Shown here in pieces: positions 55,354 to 64,000 of a DNA stretch of 64,000 nt; position 1 is the stretch's first letter, and each line of letters begins with the position of its first letter. The notes under the pieces were generated by a model. It saw only the letters and a list, made by a program, of their open reading frames with translations, was not told the origin of the DNA and made no database searches. Both the position numbers and the translations under genes were made by a program. Source of the stretch: Paenibacillus mucilaginosus 3016. Lineage in GTDB: Bacteria > Bacillota > Bacilli > Paenibacillales > NBRC-103111. Location: the NCBI RefSeq assembly GCF_000250655.1, contig NC_016935.1, positions 3,552,001-3,616,000 on the forward strand. The letters run 5' to 3'.

Positions 55354-56124
55354 ATGATCTTGACGGAAGGCGGGGCCGCCAGAGAGCCGGCAGCCCTCAC
55401 GGTAAGACTGGCGCAGGGGGAGCATGAGATCGAGCAGGCGCTGCGACTCCGGTACAGCGTGTTCGTGGAAGAAGAGAGGAACCTGCAGATGCGCTCGGAG
55501 GCGGGGCTCGAGACGGACGCCTATGACGCCTACTGCGATCACCTGATCGTCGTGGATGAGGAGACTCAGCGCGTGGTAGGCACGTACCGTCTGCTGCCGG
55601 GCCCGCGGGCCGGAAGCGCGATCGGGTTTTATTCCGAGTCGGAATTCAATCTGGACTCGTTCACGGTGGACCGGATGCACACGCTGGAGCTCGGGCGCAG
55701 CTGCATCCATCCGGAGTACCGCGGCGGGCGAACGATCGGTCTGCTGTGGGAGGGCATTGCGGACTATATCACGAAGCACGATCTGCATTATTTGATCGGC
55801 TGCGCCAGCATGCATCTGCGTACGATCGAGGAGACGAACCTGATCTACACGATGCTGAAGCGCAAGGACATCCTGACGGACCGCTTCGGCGTCCGGCCGC
55901 TGGAGACGCACCGGATTGCCGGGCTGAAGACGGTGGAGACGGATCTTGAAGAAAAAGAAGTTTTCCGCATGCTTCCCCCGCTGATGAAGGGCTATCAATG
56001 GCTCGGCGCGGAGATCGGCGGAGATCCGGCTTACGATTCGATCTTCGGGACCGTGGATTTTTTCATCGTGCTGCAGAAGGACCGCGTAGCGCGGAGGTAC
56101 CGGAAGCATTTCCTGAAGAGCTGA
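55354..56124 (+). CDS. OlsB-like GNAT acyltransferase
   Basis: 256 residues. LRLRYSVFVEEERNLQM, DHLIVVDEETQRVVGTYRLLPG, FYSESEFNLD and LELGRSCIHPEYRGGRTIGLLW match the OlsB/hemolysin-type N-acyltransferase family, which transfers a 3-hydroxyacyl group from ACP to the alpha-amino group of ornithine or similar. ATG 55354 with a modest GAAAGG site; the upstream frame extension to 55297 has a weaker case. The next gene encodes an LpxL-like O-acyltransferase, so together they could make an N,O-diacyl amino lipid (inference). Confidence 0.8.
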   Translation: MILTEGGAAREPAALTVRLAQGEHEIEQALRLRYSVFVEEERNLQMRSEAGLETDAYDAYCDHLIVVDEETQRVVGTYRLLPGPRAGSAIGFYSESEFNLDSFTVDRMHTLELGRSCIHPEYRGGRTIGLLWEGIADYITKHDLHYLIGCASMHLRTIEETNLIYTMLKRKDILTDRFGVRPLETHRIAGLKTVETDLEEKEVFRMLPPLMKGYQWLGAEIGGDPAYDSIFGTVDFFIVLQKDRVARRYRKHFLKS

Positions 56125-56175
56125 GAGAAGAGAATCGGGGTTCCAGGCCGAAACGAGCCAAGGGAGGCTGTTCCT

Positions 56176-57147
56176 GTGTACGAGTGGATCCGAAAATTCA
56201 CCTCCGGCGATAACGGATGGCTGCGGCTGATCTATCTGATCCCCCGGCCGGCTGTGCATCTGTTGTGCGTTATAACGTCCTGGATTCTGTCCAGGCTGCC
56301 GGCCGCCGGCTTACCGTCCCGTGTCAGACGCAATATGGATGATCTGCTCGGGCCCTGCGGAGTAGGGGAACGGAGAACGTTAATCCGGCAGTACCTCTTT
56401 AATGTATTCATGGCCTTATATGAAATCCTGGTCGATTCCGGGCGGCTTCCGGGCAGCCGGGGGTGGAGGTTCCGCGTTGAGGGGGAGAGGCATCTGGCGG
56501 AGGCGCTGGAGCATGGCCGGGGTGCCATTGTCTATACGCCGCATATCGGCAATTTCTTTTACTCCTACTGGTATCTGTGCCAAACCTACGACTGCCTGAC
56601 GGTCGCTACAGCCGGAAGCCCGGAGCTTCGACCGCTGTATCTCAAGTTCGCGGAGCTGGGCTGTCCCGGATTGGACTACGACAGCACGCCCCCGCTTGAG
56701 CTGCTCCGGAAGCTGCGCAGCCACCTGAAGCGGGGCGGGGTGGTCTTCCTCCTGGGGGATTTTTACCGACCGTCGTTCCCGGCCGTACGCTTCTTCGGAA
56801 AGTCTACGCGGCTGCCGGCCGGCGCGGCGGTGCTCTCGATGGAAGGGGGAGTTCCGGTCGTTCCGTTCTGCAGCTGGAGGGAAAAGGGATTCGTACACCA
56901 TCTCCGGTTCGAAGCGCCGCTGCCGCTGGCTTCAAGCTCTGGCAGGAATGCCCGCGAAGAGGTGGTAGGCGTGTTGAATACCTACATGGAACGGGTCATC
57001 CGAGAAAAGCCGGCGGAGTGGTTCTACTGGTTCAATGCCGAGGAGAGATGGGAAGCTTCGGCGGATCATCACGGCCCGGGGCAGCCGCCTGAGATGAGCC
57101 GGCCGGCAGCTTCTGCCGTGCAGGGCAGCGGCACATTCGGCGCTTAA
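56176..57147 (+). CDS. LpxL/HtrB-like lysophospholipid acyltransferase family protein
   Basis: 323 residues, GTG 56176 (AGGGAGG 9 nt upstream). N-terminal hydrophobic helix (about 18-42), then the LPLAT core: IVYTPHIGNFFYSYW (catalytic His block), VFLLGDFYRPS, GAAVLSMEGGVPVVPF and WFYWFNAEERWE. Lipid A lauroyl transferases have this fold, yet Firmicutes lack lipid A, so a different acceptor is required. It starts 51 bp after the OlsB-like gene and is probably in the same operon. The C-terminal tail (about 300-323) is low complexity. Confidence 0.82.
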   Translation: MYEWIRKFTSGDNGWLRLIYLIPRPAVHLLCVITSWILSRLPAAGLPSRVRRNMDDLLGPCGVGERRTLIRQYLFNVFMALYEILVDSGRLPGSRGWRFRVEGERHLAEALEHGRGAIVYTPHIGNFFYSYWYLCQTYDCLTVATAGSPELRPLYLKFAELGCPGLDYDSTPPLELLRKLRSHLKRGGVVFLLGDFYRPSFPAVRFFGKSTRLPAGAAVLSMEGGVPVVPFCSWREKGFVHHLRFEAPLPLASSSGRNAREEVVGVLNTYMERVIREKPAEWFYWFNAEERWEASADHHGPGQPPEMSRPAASAVQGSGTFGA

Positions 57148-57171
57148 GCTGATAAGAGAGGAAGAGAGTGT

Positions 57172-58143
57172 ATGGATACGGGAAGCCATCTGCTGTTCGG
57201 AGGGACGCTGGCGGGCCTTGCGGCGGCGCTCTATCCCCCTGCGGCCCAGGACGGTACGCTGTTTGCCGCTGTCCTGACCGTGAGCCTCTCCGGCTCGCAT
57301 GCGCCGGACCTGGACACCTTCGCGAGGCTGAAGGGGTATACGGCCTATATCCGGATGCACCGGGGAGTGACCCATTCCCTGCCCGCGCTGCCGCTTTGGC
57401 CGCTGCTGCTGTCAGTACTCTCCGCATGGGGCTTCGGAATGTGGGCTCATCTCGCTTTTTTGTACGGAGTCGGTCTGGCAGCGGTATGCTTCCACGTCTT
57501 CCTGGACTGGATGAATGCGTATGGAGTACAGTGCTTCCGGCCCTTCTGCCGCAGGTGGCGCCACCTCGATGTGCTGCCGCTCTTTGACCCGTTCCTGTTT
57601 GCGCTGCACAGTGCGGGACTGCTGCTTTGGATGCTGGGCGGCATCGAAGCCGGCCGGGTGTTCCTGCCGCTCTACGGGCTCACCTTCCTCTATATCGGCG
57701 GGCGAATGCTCTATCAGCGGCGTGTGGTGCAGCGGATCGGGAGGGAGCTGCAGCTCAGCGGGACCACCCATGTGATCCCGGGGCTTCATCCGCTGCGCTG
57801 GCAGTTCGTGCTGGAGACGGGCGGCTATTTCTACACAGGTGTGGTGCGCGGGGCCAAGGTCAAGGTGCTGGACGTCTATGCCAAGGGCAGTGGGGCGGAG
57901 GGGGCGGTCATCGAGGCAACCCTGGCCACCGACGGGGTGCGCGCCTTCCTGGGCTTCGCCCAGCGGGTGCATGTGCAGGCCGCCGCACTCGGGGACGGCT
58001 ACCTGGTTCAGTGGCGCGATGTGCGCTTCTGGCACAATCACCAGCTCCCGTTCGGGGTGGATGTGCAGCTAGACCGCGACCTTAATGTGGTGAGCCATTC
58101 GTTCGGGTGGCGCAAGAAAGCATGGGACCCGCCTTTTGTATAA
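57172..58143 (+). CDS. YfhP-like membrane-bound metal-dependent hydrolase family
   Basis: 323 residues. MDTGSHLLFGGTLAGL, SHAPDLDTF, HRGVTHSL and CFHVFLDWMNAYG are the His/Asp pattern of the YdjM/YfhP family; about five membrane helices, then a soluble C-terminal domain (about 200-320). In B. subtilis yfhP is a reported regulator of the neighbouring yfhQ (mutY); that neighbour is not seen here. AAGAGAGGAAGAG precedes ATG 57172. Confidence 0.85.
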   Translation: MDTGSHLLFGGTLAGLAAALYPPAAQDGTLFAAVLTVSLSGSHAPDLDTFARLKGYTAYIRMHRGVTHSLPALPLWPLLLSVLSAWGFGMWAHLAFLYGVGLAAVCFHVFLDWMNAYGVQCFRPFCRRWRHLDVLPLFDPFLFALHSAGLLLWMLGGIEAGRVFLPLYGLTFLYIGGRMLYQRRVVQRIGRELQLSGTTHVIPGLHPLRWQFVLETGGYFYTGVVRGAKVKVLDVYAKGSGAEGAVIEATLATDGVRAFLGFAQRVHVQAAALGDGYLVQWRDVRFWHNHQLPFGVDVQLDRDLNVVSHSFGWRKKAWDPPFV

Positions 58144-58235
58144 GACCGGTTTAGTGAAACAGGCGGTATGAACCTTCCTTCTCTGGGATAGAATAGATGG
58201 GTAAAAATTTTGCAACCCACGGGAGGGAGTGCGGC

Positions 58236-58445
58236 ATGGATTTCACCAGTCACGATATTGCGGTGATCGAACAGGCGCTGCAGATTGCGCAGCGGTCTTC
58301 GGACGGCTCGAAAGCCAGGCACTTTCAGGAGGTGCTCGCCAAGCTGCGGATGAATGCCGAAGCGGCGATGTCTGCGGGGGCGTCCCCGGCGGCGTCCATG
58401 GACGGTTTCCGTTACGACTATGACGATTCTTCCGATTTGAGTTAA
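58236..58445 (+). CDS. Small protein of unknown function
   Basis: 69 residues, ATG 58236 behind GGGAGGGAG. The first half is helical (HDIAVIEQALQIAQRS, QEVLAKLRMNAEAAM), the end is acidic and Tyr/Asp/Ser-rich (YDYDDSSDLS). No family recognised. The ribosome site and the terminator downstream support it as a gene. Confidence 0.65.
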   Translation: MDFTSHDIAVIEQALQIAQRSSDGSKARHFQEVLAKLRMNAEAAMSAGASPAASMDGFRYDYDDSSDLS

Positions 58446-58579
58446 GCAGCGTTCCACGGAACTTTTCCCGGGAAAGCGCAGGAATCGACAGTAAATTGCG
58501 GTATCGCGGGCAGAAGAAGCATCCACTTTTATCATACGTCACCAAGAGCTGCAGCATCAGCTAAAAAGCCCTGATAACA

Positions 58580-58619
58580 AAGACCTGAACCGTGCGGAGG
58601 CCGCCGGTTCAGGTCTTTT
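58580..58619. terminator. Bidirectional terminator between the small gene and the carotenoid operon
   Basis: 12-bp stem AAGACCTGAACC / GGTTCAGGTCTT with a 14-nt loop; TTTT on the plus side, TTTG on the minus side. Confidence 0.85.
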
Positions 58620-58668
58620 CTACGTTATAAGAAAGGAGAAGTTGGACCCCGATCAAGCTCAGCCGGCG

Positions 58669-60232
58669 CTACCGGTGCCTCGCGGCGATCAGCCGGGCGG
58701 CGTTGATGCCGCTGAGCGTCACCATCGGCGTGCCTCCGCCGGGATGGGTCGACCCGCCGGCATAGTACAAGCCCCGGATGCGCCGGTCGGCGGGCGCGGG
58801 GCGGAAGAACGTCTCCCGCCAGCCGTGGGAGGCGGACCCGTACAGCGCTCCGCCGTAGGCGCCGGTACGCGAAGCGATATAGTCCGGGCCGAAGACAGCC
58901 TCCGCTTCGATGCGGGCTTCGAGCTCGCGGGCCGGCAGGCCCCAGGCTTCGGCGAGCCGCCGTACGATCAGGCTGCGGTACGTGTGCTCGCGCTCTCTTC
59001 GCGCGTCTTCCGCCGTCCCACCGGCGGGCTGCCCGTCCCGCGTGCGCCGGTAGACCGGCACCTCCGGCGGCACGTTGATCAGCACGTACAGGTTCGTGCC
59101 TGTGCCGTCCGCCGCCCGCTCCGGTTCCGTAGCGGAGGAGGCGCACACATAGAGGGCGGGCAGGGCCGGCCACTGCCGGTCACGGAAGATGTCGGCGAAC
59201 TCGCTGCCGTAGTTCTCCGGATAGTAGAGGTTGTGATGATGCAGGCCGGGAACCCGGCCTTTCAGCCCGAACAGGCACAGAAAACCGGAGGAGGAGAGGG
59301 ACGCTCCTTCGAAACGGGAGGAAGTCCGCCTTCCCCCTGCAGATTCGCGTGCCGCCGAACCGCCGTCCGTGATCAGCCCCCGGGTGGTGAAGTAGTCGGC
59401 GTTCGACACGACGAAGTCGGCCTGCAGCGTTTCGCCGCCGGCCTGCACGCCGCGGATCCGTCCATCCCGTTCCAGGATCGCTTCGGTCCTCACGCCGGTA
59501 CGGATCTCGACGCCCGTCCGCCGGGCGAGCCGCTCCAGCGCTTCGACGAGGCGGTAGTTGCCGCCGGGGATATAATAGACGCCCCGCACAAGCTCCAGGT
59601 AAGCGATCATCGACAGGGTGGCGGGCGTCTCATATGGTGAGGAGCCGACATAGGTGGCGTAGCGGTTCATCATCGCCAAGAGCCGCGGATCGCGGAAATA
59701 GCGCTGGTGGAAGGCATCCATCCCGAGGAACGGATGCACGGACAGGAAGGCGGCTCCGAGCCGCGGGGAGACGAAGTCCTGCCATACGGAGAACGAGCGG
59801 GAGAAGAACTGTTCCTCCGCCGTCCGGTAGATCCGCTCCACTTCCATCAGATAGCGACAGGAACCCCTGCCGGTCTTCAGCACGGAAAGAGCAAAGCTGC
59901 TCTTCCATCCGCAGCGGATCGGCGGACAGGTCCACGGTGGTTCCGTCGGCGAAACCATTGCGGCTGTTCACCTCGAGCTTGCGGAACGAGAGCTCCGGGT
60001 CCAAGGGCTGTCCCGCTTCCCGGAAGACGCTCTCGAATACCCAGGGCATCGTGATGGTGGACGGGCCGAAATCGAAGGCGTACGCCCCGAGCTGCATCGG
60101 CTGCAGCTTGCCGCCCAGCGCTTCATTCTGTTCCAGCAGCGTGATGGGGTATCCCCGGGAAGCCAGCAGAATGGCCGCGACGAGACCTCCGATGCCTCCG
60201 CCGACCACGATGCCCTGCGGCCGCTTCTTCAT
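58669..60232 (-). CDS. Carotenoid desaturase/oxidase, CrtI/CrtN/CrtP family, frameshifted
   Basis: About 520 residues after removing one base at about 59855-59868. The N-terminal frame (ATG 60232, GGAGG upstream, ATGA overlap with the glycosyltransferase) has the FAD motif GGGIGGLVAAILLASRG and FGPSTITMPW; the second frame has RYLMEVERIYRTAEEQFF, YVGSSPYETPATL, GGNYRLVEALERLA and the C-terminal YYAGGSTHPGGGTPMVTLSG. Members desaturate C30/C40 carotenes or oxidise their end groups; desaturase and oxidase cannot be told apart here. Last gene of the operon. Confidence 0.85.
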
Positions 60233-61355
60233 GGCGTGTACCTCCTTCCTTTCCATACGTAATCGCGGCCCCGGAACGCAAGGAACCAGGAACGGACGGC
60301 GAGCAGCACCAGTACGGTGAAGCTGGCGGGGACGAGCAGGAACCACGGGCCTGGCACTCGGAAGTGCCGGTCGACCGCTGCCTTCTGCAGGGCTCCGAGC
60401 AGGAACACGGCAAGGAAGGCCAGGGCGGCCGGCCGTTCCCCGAGCGGCAGCAGGACGGCGGCTGCCGGGAGCGGCGCAATGTAGAACAGCGTGTAGAACA
60501 GCAGCAGCCCGGCGAGCAGCGGGGTCGAACGGCCGAGGCCGGGGAACAGGTTCTTCGCGAAGCCGTCCCAGATCTGTGCCGGGTGCCGGTACATCTCGCA
60601 GCCGGTGCGCTCCGTAATATCGCACAGCACGAGGGCTTCGCCTGCCGCCTTCACAGCCCGGGCCATCTCCATGTCTTCCACGAGGGCGCCGCGGAAAGCG
60701 GCATGGCCGCCGATCCGGTCGTAGACGTCCCGGCGGTACAGCATGAAGGCCCCGTGGGCGGCGGTGAACCTCGGGTCCCGGGCGCCTTCCACTCTGCGCA
60801 GGGGCAGGTGCAGCGCGATGACGAAGAAGAGCATCGGAAGCGTCAGCCAGCCGAGCGCATGCCGGGAGATCACCCGCGGGAAGCCGGTGAGCAGCCCGGC
60901 TTCCCGGGCCAAGGCCGTCCGCAGATGGGCGGCCAGCATGTCCGGATCGTGAACCGTATCCGCGTCGGTGAAGAGCAGCCAGCGGCCGTCCGCCGCCTCC
61001 GACAGCCGGTGGCAGGCAAAGCACTTGCCGACCCAGCCTTCCGGCAGGTCGGCTCCCTCCAGCACGCGCAGCTTCGGGTACCGGAGCTGCAGCTCCGCCA
61101 GCAGCTGCGGTGTGCGGTCCTTCGAGCCGTCATCGAGGCAGATGACCTCGAAGCTCGGATACTCCTGCCGGAGCAGGCTTTCGAGGCAGCGGACGATGTT
61201 GTGCTCTTCGTCTCGCGCGGGAACGAGGATCGAGACATGGGGGAGGGCATGGCCGCTTCCCGATCGGGAGGCCGGGGCCACCCGCGCAGATTATGGATCA
61301 CCCAGACGGTGAGTACCGCCATGACGGAGGCAAGGGTGACCGGGAGCGCTGTCAC
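60229..61355 (-). CDS. Carotenoid glycosyltransferase, GT2 family (CrtQ-like), probable frameshift
   Basis: GT2 domain: VSILVPARDEEHNIVRCLESLL, CLDDGSKDRT, LFTDADTVHDP (DxD), EDMEMARAVKAAG, with C-terminal membrane helices and the YVWKGRRY end seen in CrtQ-type enzymes. The uninterrupted frame begins at GTG 61281, but the good ribosome site (AAAGGAGGT) precedes GTG 61355, whose frame starts with a membrane anchor (TALPVTLASVMAVLTVWVI). One missing base between about 61353 and 61256 would join them, giving about 375 residues. Likely glycosylates a carotenoid carboxyl or hydroxyl (inference from operon). Confidence 0.82.
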
Positions 61356-61438
61356 ATTGGTGACCTCCTTTCAAAGCTGCAAGATGGAAGATGGCGGGAA
61401 TAGTAACAGCCGCCAAGCCAGGCAGAGAGAAGCTTGTC

Positions 61439-62161
61439 CTAAGCCCGGCGGAAGAAACGGGTGAACCGGTCCGAGGTGGAGCTCCTCCCGGCCAGCAGCG
61501 CGGTGAATCCGGCCGCCTCCCCGTGAATGACGCCCTGCCGCAGCGCATCGAGCCTGTCCGTTACGGCGTCTTCCACAGTCCGGGTAAGCTGCTGGCGCGA
61601 GGCGGCGGCCGGGAGCCGTTCCGCAGGAATCGGAGGGCCGAGGTCGGCGAACACCTCGGGTTTTTGATCCTGCAGGAAGCAGTAATAGAACGAGACGGGC
61701 ACGACCTGAATCCCCGGCACTTCGCGAAGAAGGTAACCGATCCCGCTATGGAAGCCGAGGGGGCGCACGTCACCGTGACGGATATCCCCCTGCGGGAACA
61801 GCCACAAGGCCCGGCGCTCTCCCTCCAGTACGCCGGCCGCGTAACGCAGGGAGTCTTTTACGCCCTGCAGCGACCCGCGGTCCACGGAGAAAGCGCCGAG
61901 CCTGCGGAAAAAGCGGAAGCGACGCAGTCCTTCTTCGGACATCATCGCATAGAGCTCCTGGCCGAGAAGAGAGCGGTTCAGCTCCAGGGGCAGCAGCGCA
62001 TCCCACCAGGAGCTGTGGTTGGCCGCGTACAGGGTCGGACGCACCGGGTCGATGCGGGGGTCTGTCCGCACGGAGATGCGGTGGAAGCTCCGCTTCAGCA
62101 GGTGCCGATTATAGACGGCGAAGAGCCTCTCGAAAGCCGGACTTTTGCAGGCGGGAATCAT
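61439..62161 (-). CDS. 1-acyl-glycerol-phosphate acyltransferase-like protein (PlsC family)
   Basis: 240 residues from ATG 62161 (GGAGGT 12 nt upstream; 4-nt overlap with the previous stop). NHSSWWD (H-x-x-x-x-D), SVDRGS, LWLFPQGDIRHGD (FPEG-type) and VVPVSFYY are the four PlsC-like blocks. Within a carotenoid operon it may esterify a sugar carotenoid with a fatty acid, as CrtO does for staphyloxanthin, though CrtO itself belongs to another family; inference only. Confidence 0.82.
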   Translation of the reverse strand: MIPACKSPAFERLFAVYNRHLLKRSFHRISVRTDPRIDPVRPTLYAANHSSWWDALLPLELNRSLLGQELYAMMSEEGLRRFRFFRRLGAFSVDRGSLQGVKDSLRYAAGVLEGERRALWLFPQGDIRHGDVRPLGFHSGIGYLLREVPGIQVVPVSFYYCFLQDQKPEVFADLGPPIPAERLPAAASRQQLTRTVEDAVTDRLDALRQGVIHGEAAGFTALLAGRSSTSDRFTRFFRRA

Positions 62162-63030
62162 GATCGCCGCGGCACCTCCTTCGATCTCCAGAGGAAGAGG
62201 AGCAGGAGGAGGGCCACATTGAGACCGGCTGCCCACCAGAGGCCGCTCTTGACGGCAAGCGTCAGGAAGAGAGATTCGAGCGTCAGCAGCAGCAGCATCG
62301 GAATGAAGGTGCCGGTGCGGTCCGAGCCCGGGTGGTCTTCAAAGTATTCGTCATGCAGGTAATTCACCATGTTGAGGATGAGCAGGGAGGTGATCCACCA
62401 GCAGATGAAATTGCTGAGGGGCACCGAGTAGAACGACGCGTTCCAGGCGGCGTTCTTCGCGCTCTCCCAGGTCCAGTACCGCTGCTGTGCCGCGACGGGA
62501 TCGAGCAGCAGGTCGATGGCCGTCACCATGGAGGCGGCCCATACCGCGGGCAGCCAGAAGCTGCGCCGCTTGGCGGCTTTCCGGGCGGCCTTGAGCTCCC
62601 GCTTGCCGGCAGAGAGCGACTGCTCGAGCGTCAGTCCCTTCCAGGCGCCTCCTGAAGGCGGTACGGGAGCGAACGCTTTGGCGATGATAAGCAGCATGCA
62701 CCAGGCGAACGGAATCGCCAGAGGCACACCGAGCACGAGCGGGGCGAAAGAGAGCCCGTATTCATAGGTTCCGAACCACCTGGAGGTGTGCACCCCGATC
62801 CATTCGGCGGCATAGGAGACGCTTCCGCAGATAACGAAGAGCATCAGCGCCTGCCGGGCGCCGTATCTGCGCACATACCATACGAGAGCGGTGCTTCCGC
62901 CCAGGATCAGATACAGGCTGTTCGCCCACTCGAGCCAGGCGGGCAGAAGACCGGTGCTGACCAGAACATAACCGCATAAGAACCAGAAGATATAAAGAGC
63001 CGTGATCCGTACTACCCATTGGTTTACCAT
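62158..63030 (-). CDS. Carotenoid biosynthesis membrane protein, CruF-like (DUF422)
   Basis: 290 residues with about seven hydrophobic segments. AAEWIGVHTSRWFGTYEYG, PLAIPFAWCMLLI, TAIDLLLDPVAAQQRYWTWE and VPLSNFICWWITS match the DUF422/CruF family; in other organisms CruF hydrates carotenoid ends at the 1,2 double bond. Start ATG overlaps the crtM-like stop by 7 nt. The His and Asp residues in the conserved blocks are intact. Confidence 0.85.
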   Translation of the reverse strand: MVNQWVVRITALYIFWFLCGYVLVSTGLLPAWLEWANSLYLILGGSTALVWYVRRYGARQALMLFVICGSVSYAAEWIGVHTSRWFGTYEYGLSFAPLVLGVPLAIPFAWCMLLIIAKAFAPVPPSGGAWKGLTLEQSLSAGKRELKAARKAAKRRSFWLPAVWAASMVTAIDLLLDPVAAQQRYWTWESAKNAAWNASFYSVPLSNFICWWITSLLILNMVNYLHDEYFEDHPGSDRTGTFIPMLLLLTLESLFLTLAVKSGLWWAAGLNVALLLLLFLWRSKEVPRRS

Positions 63031-63926
63031 GTAAGCCGGCGTTCACCTGCCACTGCTGCCCTGCGTCTGCGCCAGGTGCTTGCCTGGACGAGCAGGGAGA
63101 GCATGATACTTGCCTTTTTCATATTGGAGACAACCACCCTCCCGCTGAACACATCCCCGTGCCGGTCCCGGCATTCCATGAGAATCTGCCGATAGATCGA
63201 CCCTGCGGCTCCTAGAGCCAGACGCCCGTCCCTCGGGTAGTAGGCCATGGCCGATAACCCTTCGCGGTATTTCGTCTCCGCCAGATCCGCCAGATGACGG
63301 AACAGCGGCCGCCAGCCGGGAGCATGGACGCCTTGGCTCATATCCGATACCGAATAGCCGAACCTCTGCATCAGCGTGCGGGGGAGATAAACCCGCCCTC
63401 TTTCGTAATCCTCACGCACATCCCTCAAAATATTGGTGAGCTGCATGGCCGCACCCAGCTGCACGGCTGTGCGCCTCATCTCGTCCGTGACCGACGGGGC
63501 CAGAATCGGCAGCAGCATCTCGCCGACGGTTCCGGCTACGAGATAGCAGTAGTGCTCGAGCTCTTCCATAGAGTCGTACCGGACCTTGGTTAGGTCCTGC
63601 CGCTGGCCGGCGATCATGCCGAAGAACGGCTCCGGGTCCATGGGAAACGAGGCGAACACGTCCGCCAGCGCAATCCAGTGGGGGTGGTCGTCCGCAGCGC
63701 CCGCCAGCATCCGGCGGAACGCTTCTTCGAAGGTGGCCAGCTCTTCGCAGGCCGTATCGGGACGAAGGTCGACCAGATCATCGGCGGTGCGGCAAAAAGC
63801 ATAGACGGCCCAGACCGCATTTCTTTTGTGAGCGGGCAGCAGCGAGAAGGCGCGGTAGAAGCTCGAGGAATGCCTGCGCACCACCCCTTCACATACAGCA
63901 TATGCCGCAGATTGGTTCAGATTCAT
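63024..63926 (-). CDS. Squalene/phytoene synthase family, CrtM/CrtB-like
   Basis: 300 residues. Both Asp-rich motifs are present: YAFCRTADDLVD and NILRDVREDYERGRVYLP. The enzyme condenses two prenyl diphosphates head to head (C15 gives dehydrosqualene, C20 phytoene); chain length cannot be decided by eye. ATG 63926 with GAGGTG 6 nt upstream. First gene of the operon that can be seen; upstream sequence ends at 64000, so earlier genes cannot be excluded. Confidence 0.92.
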   Translation of the reverse strand: MNLNQSAAYAVCEGVVRRHSSSFYRAFSLLPAHKRNAVWAVYAFCRTADDLVDLRPDTACEELATFEEAFRRMLAGAADDHPHWIALADVFASFPMDPEPFFGMIAGQRQDLTKVRYDSMEELEHYCYLVAGTVGEMLLPILAPSVTDEMRRTAVQLGAAMQLTNILRDVREDYERGRVYLPRTLMQRFGYSVSDMSQGVHAPGWRPLFRHLADLAETKYREGLSAMAYYPRDGRLALGAAGSIYRQILMECRDRHGDVFSGRVVVSNMKKASIMLSLLVQASTWRRRRAAVAGERRLTW

Positions 63927-64000
63927 GGGAGCACCTCTATCGGGATGGGATCAGGGCAGAGAACACGGTTAACTGTGTCCAAACCTTGTACAAATAACGT

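Noticed and set aside
56176..57147. Lipid A biosynthesis in the organism
   Set aside because: No other lipid A gene is present and the context is a Gram-positive spore former; the fold alone does not give the substrate.
61282..61355. Reading the carotenoid glycosyltransferase as starting only at GTG 61281
   Set aside because: This start has no ribosome site and removes the membrane anchor, while a strong site precedes GTG 61355 in a frame one base away; kept only as the alternative.

Overview
Organism and overall character. The window is GC-rich chromosomal DNA from an endospore-forming Firmicute, most likely a Paenibacillus or close relative. I infer this from spore genes (cotE, spoVK, tlp, a gerA-type operon), from Bacillus-like gene order (cotE-mutS-mutL-miaA-hfq; spoVK-hflX-ynbB-glnR-glnA; lexA divergent from yneA, then ynzC) and from strong GGAGG ribosome sites. 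The species cannot be proved from the sequence alone. I see no rRNA, tRNA, CRISPR array, transposase or prophage.

Layout. 1-8.8 kb: an edge-truncated GH18 glycosidase with six N-terminal repeats, two small genes, a ypuF/response-regulator/histidine-kinase operon, a beta-carbonic anhydrase, a HesB-like protein and an M32 carboxypeptidase. 9-16 kb: a germinant-receptor operon (B, A, C and a small 2-TM subunit), then a NitT/TauT-type ABC importer. 16-21 kb: three membrane-protein genes, cotE, and a predicted amidoligase between cotE and mutS. 21-30 kb: mutS, an AT-rich 59-bp tandem repeat, a CtpA-like protease, mutL with an in-frame 75-bp duplication, an RsmJ-like methyltransferase, miaA and hfq. 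30-38 kb: a class A penicillin-binding protein, a cyclophilin lipoprotein, an esterase, a Fos-like VOC protein, a DUF218 protein, tatA, an SDR, a small unknown gene and a HAD phosphatase. 38-45.5 kb: spoVK, hflX, ynbB, glnR and glnA with a clear GlnR-controlled promoter, then lexA/yneA with four SOS boxes, and ynzC. 45.5-58.5 kb: aldo/keto reductase, a small membrane protein, HAD, mtnD, metH, rnz, tlp, a CidAB/LrgAB-like pair, a GNAT plus LpxL-like acyltransferase pair, yfhP and a short unknown gene. 58.6-64 kb: a tightly coupled minus-strand carotenoid operon (crtM-like, CruF-like, acyltransferase, glycosyltransferase, desaturase/oxidase).

A dominant property is frameshifts. At least eight conserved genes (histidine kinase, gerA-type A subunit, mutS, miaA, glnR, ynzC, the carotenoid glycosyltransferase and the carotenoid desaturase) are split by one- or two-base indels although both sides of each break are well conserved. 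This looks like indel error in the assembly. Because mutS itself is among them, a real mismatch-repair mutator remains a testable alternative. These genes are annotated at full length.

How the genes work together. Mismatch repair, tRNA modification and Hfq form one housekeeping block. Nitrogen control (GlnR/GlnA) and the SOS response (LexA/YneA) each carry readable operators. Envelope functions include the PBP, TatA, the acyltransferase pair and the carotenoid operon. The most unusual features are the amidoligase beside cotE, the OlsB-like plus LpxL-like pair in a Gram-positive background, the repeat-bearing GH18 enzyme, and the 59-bp repeat array.
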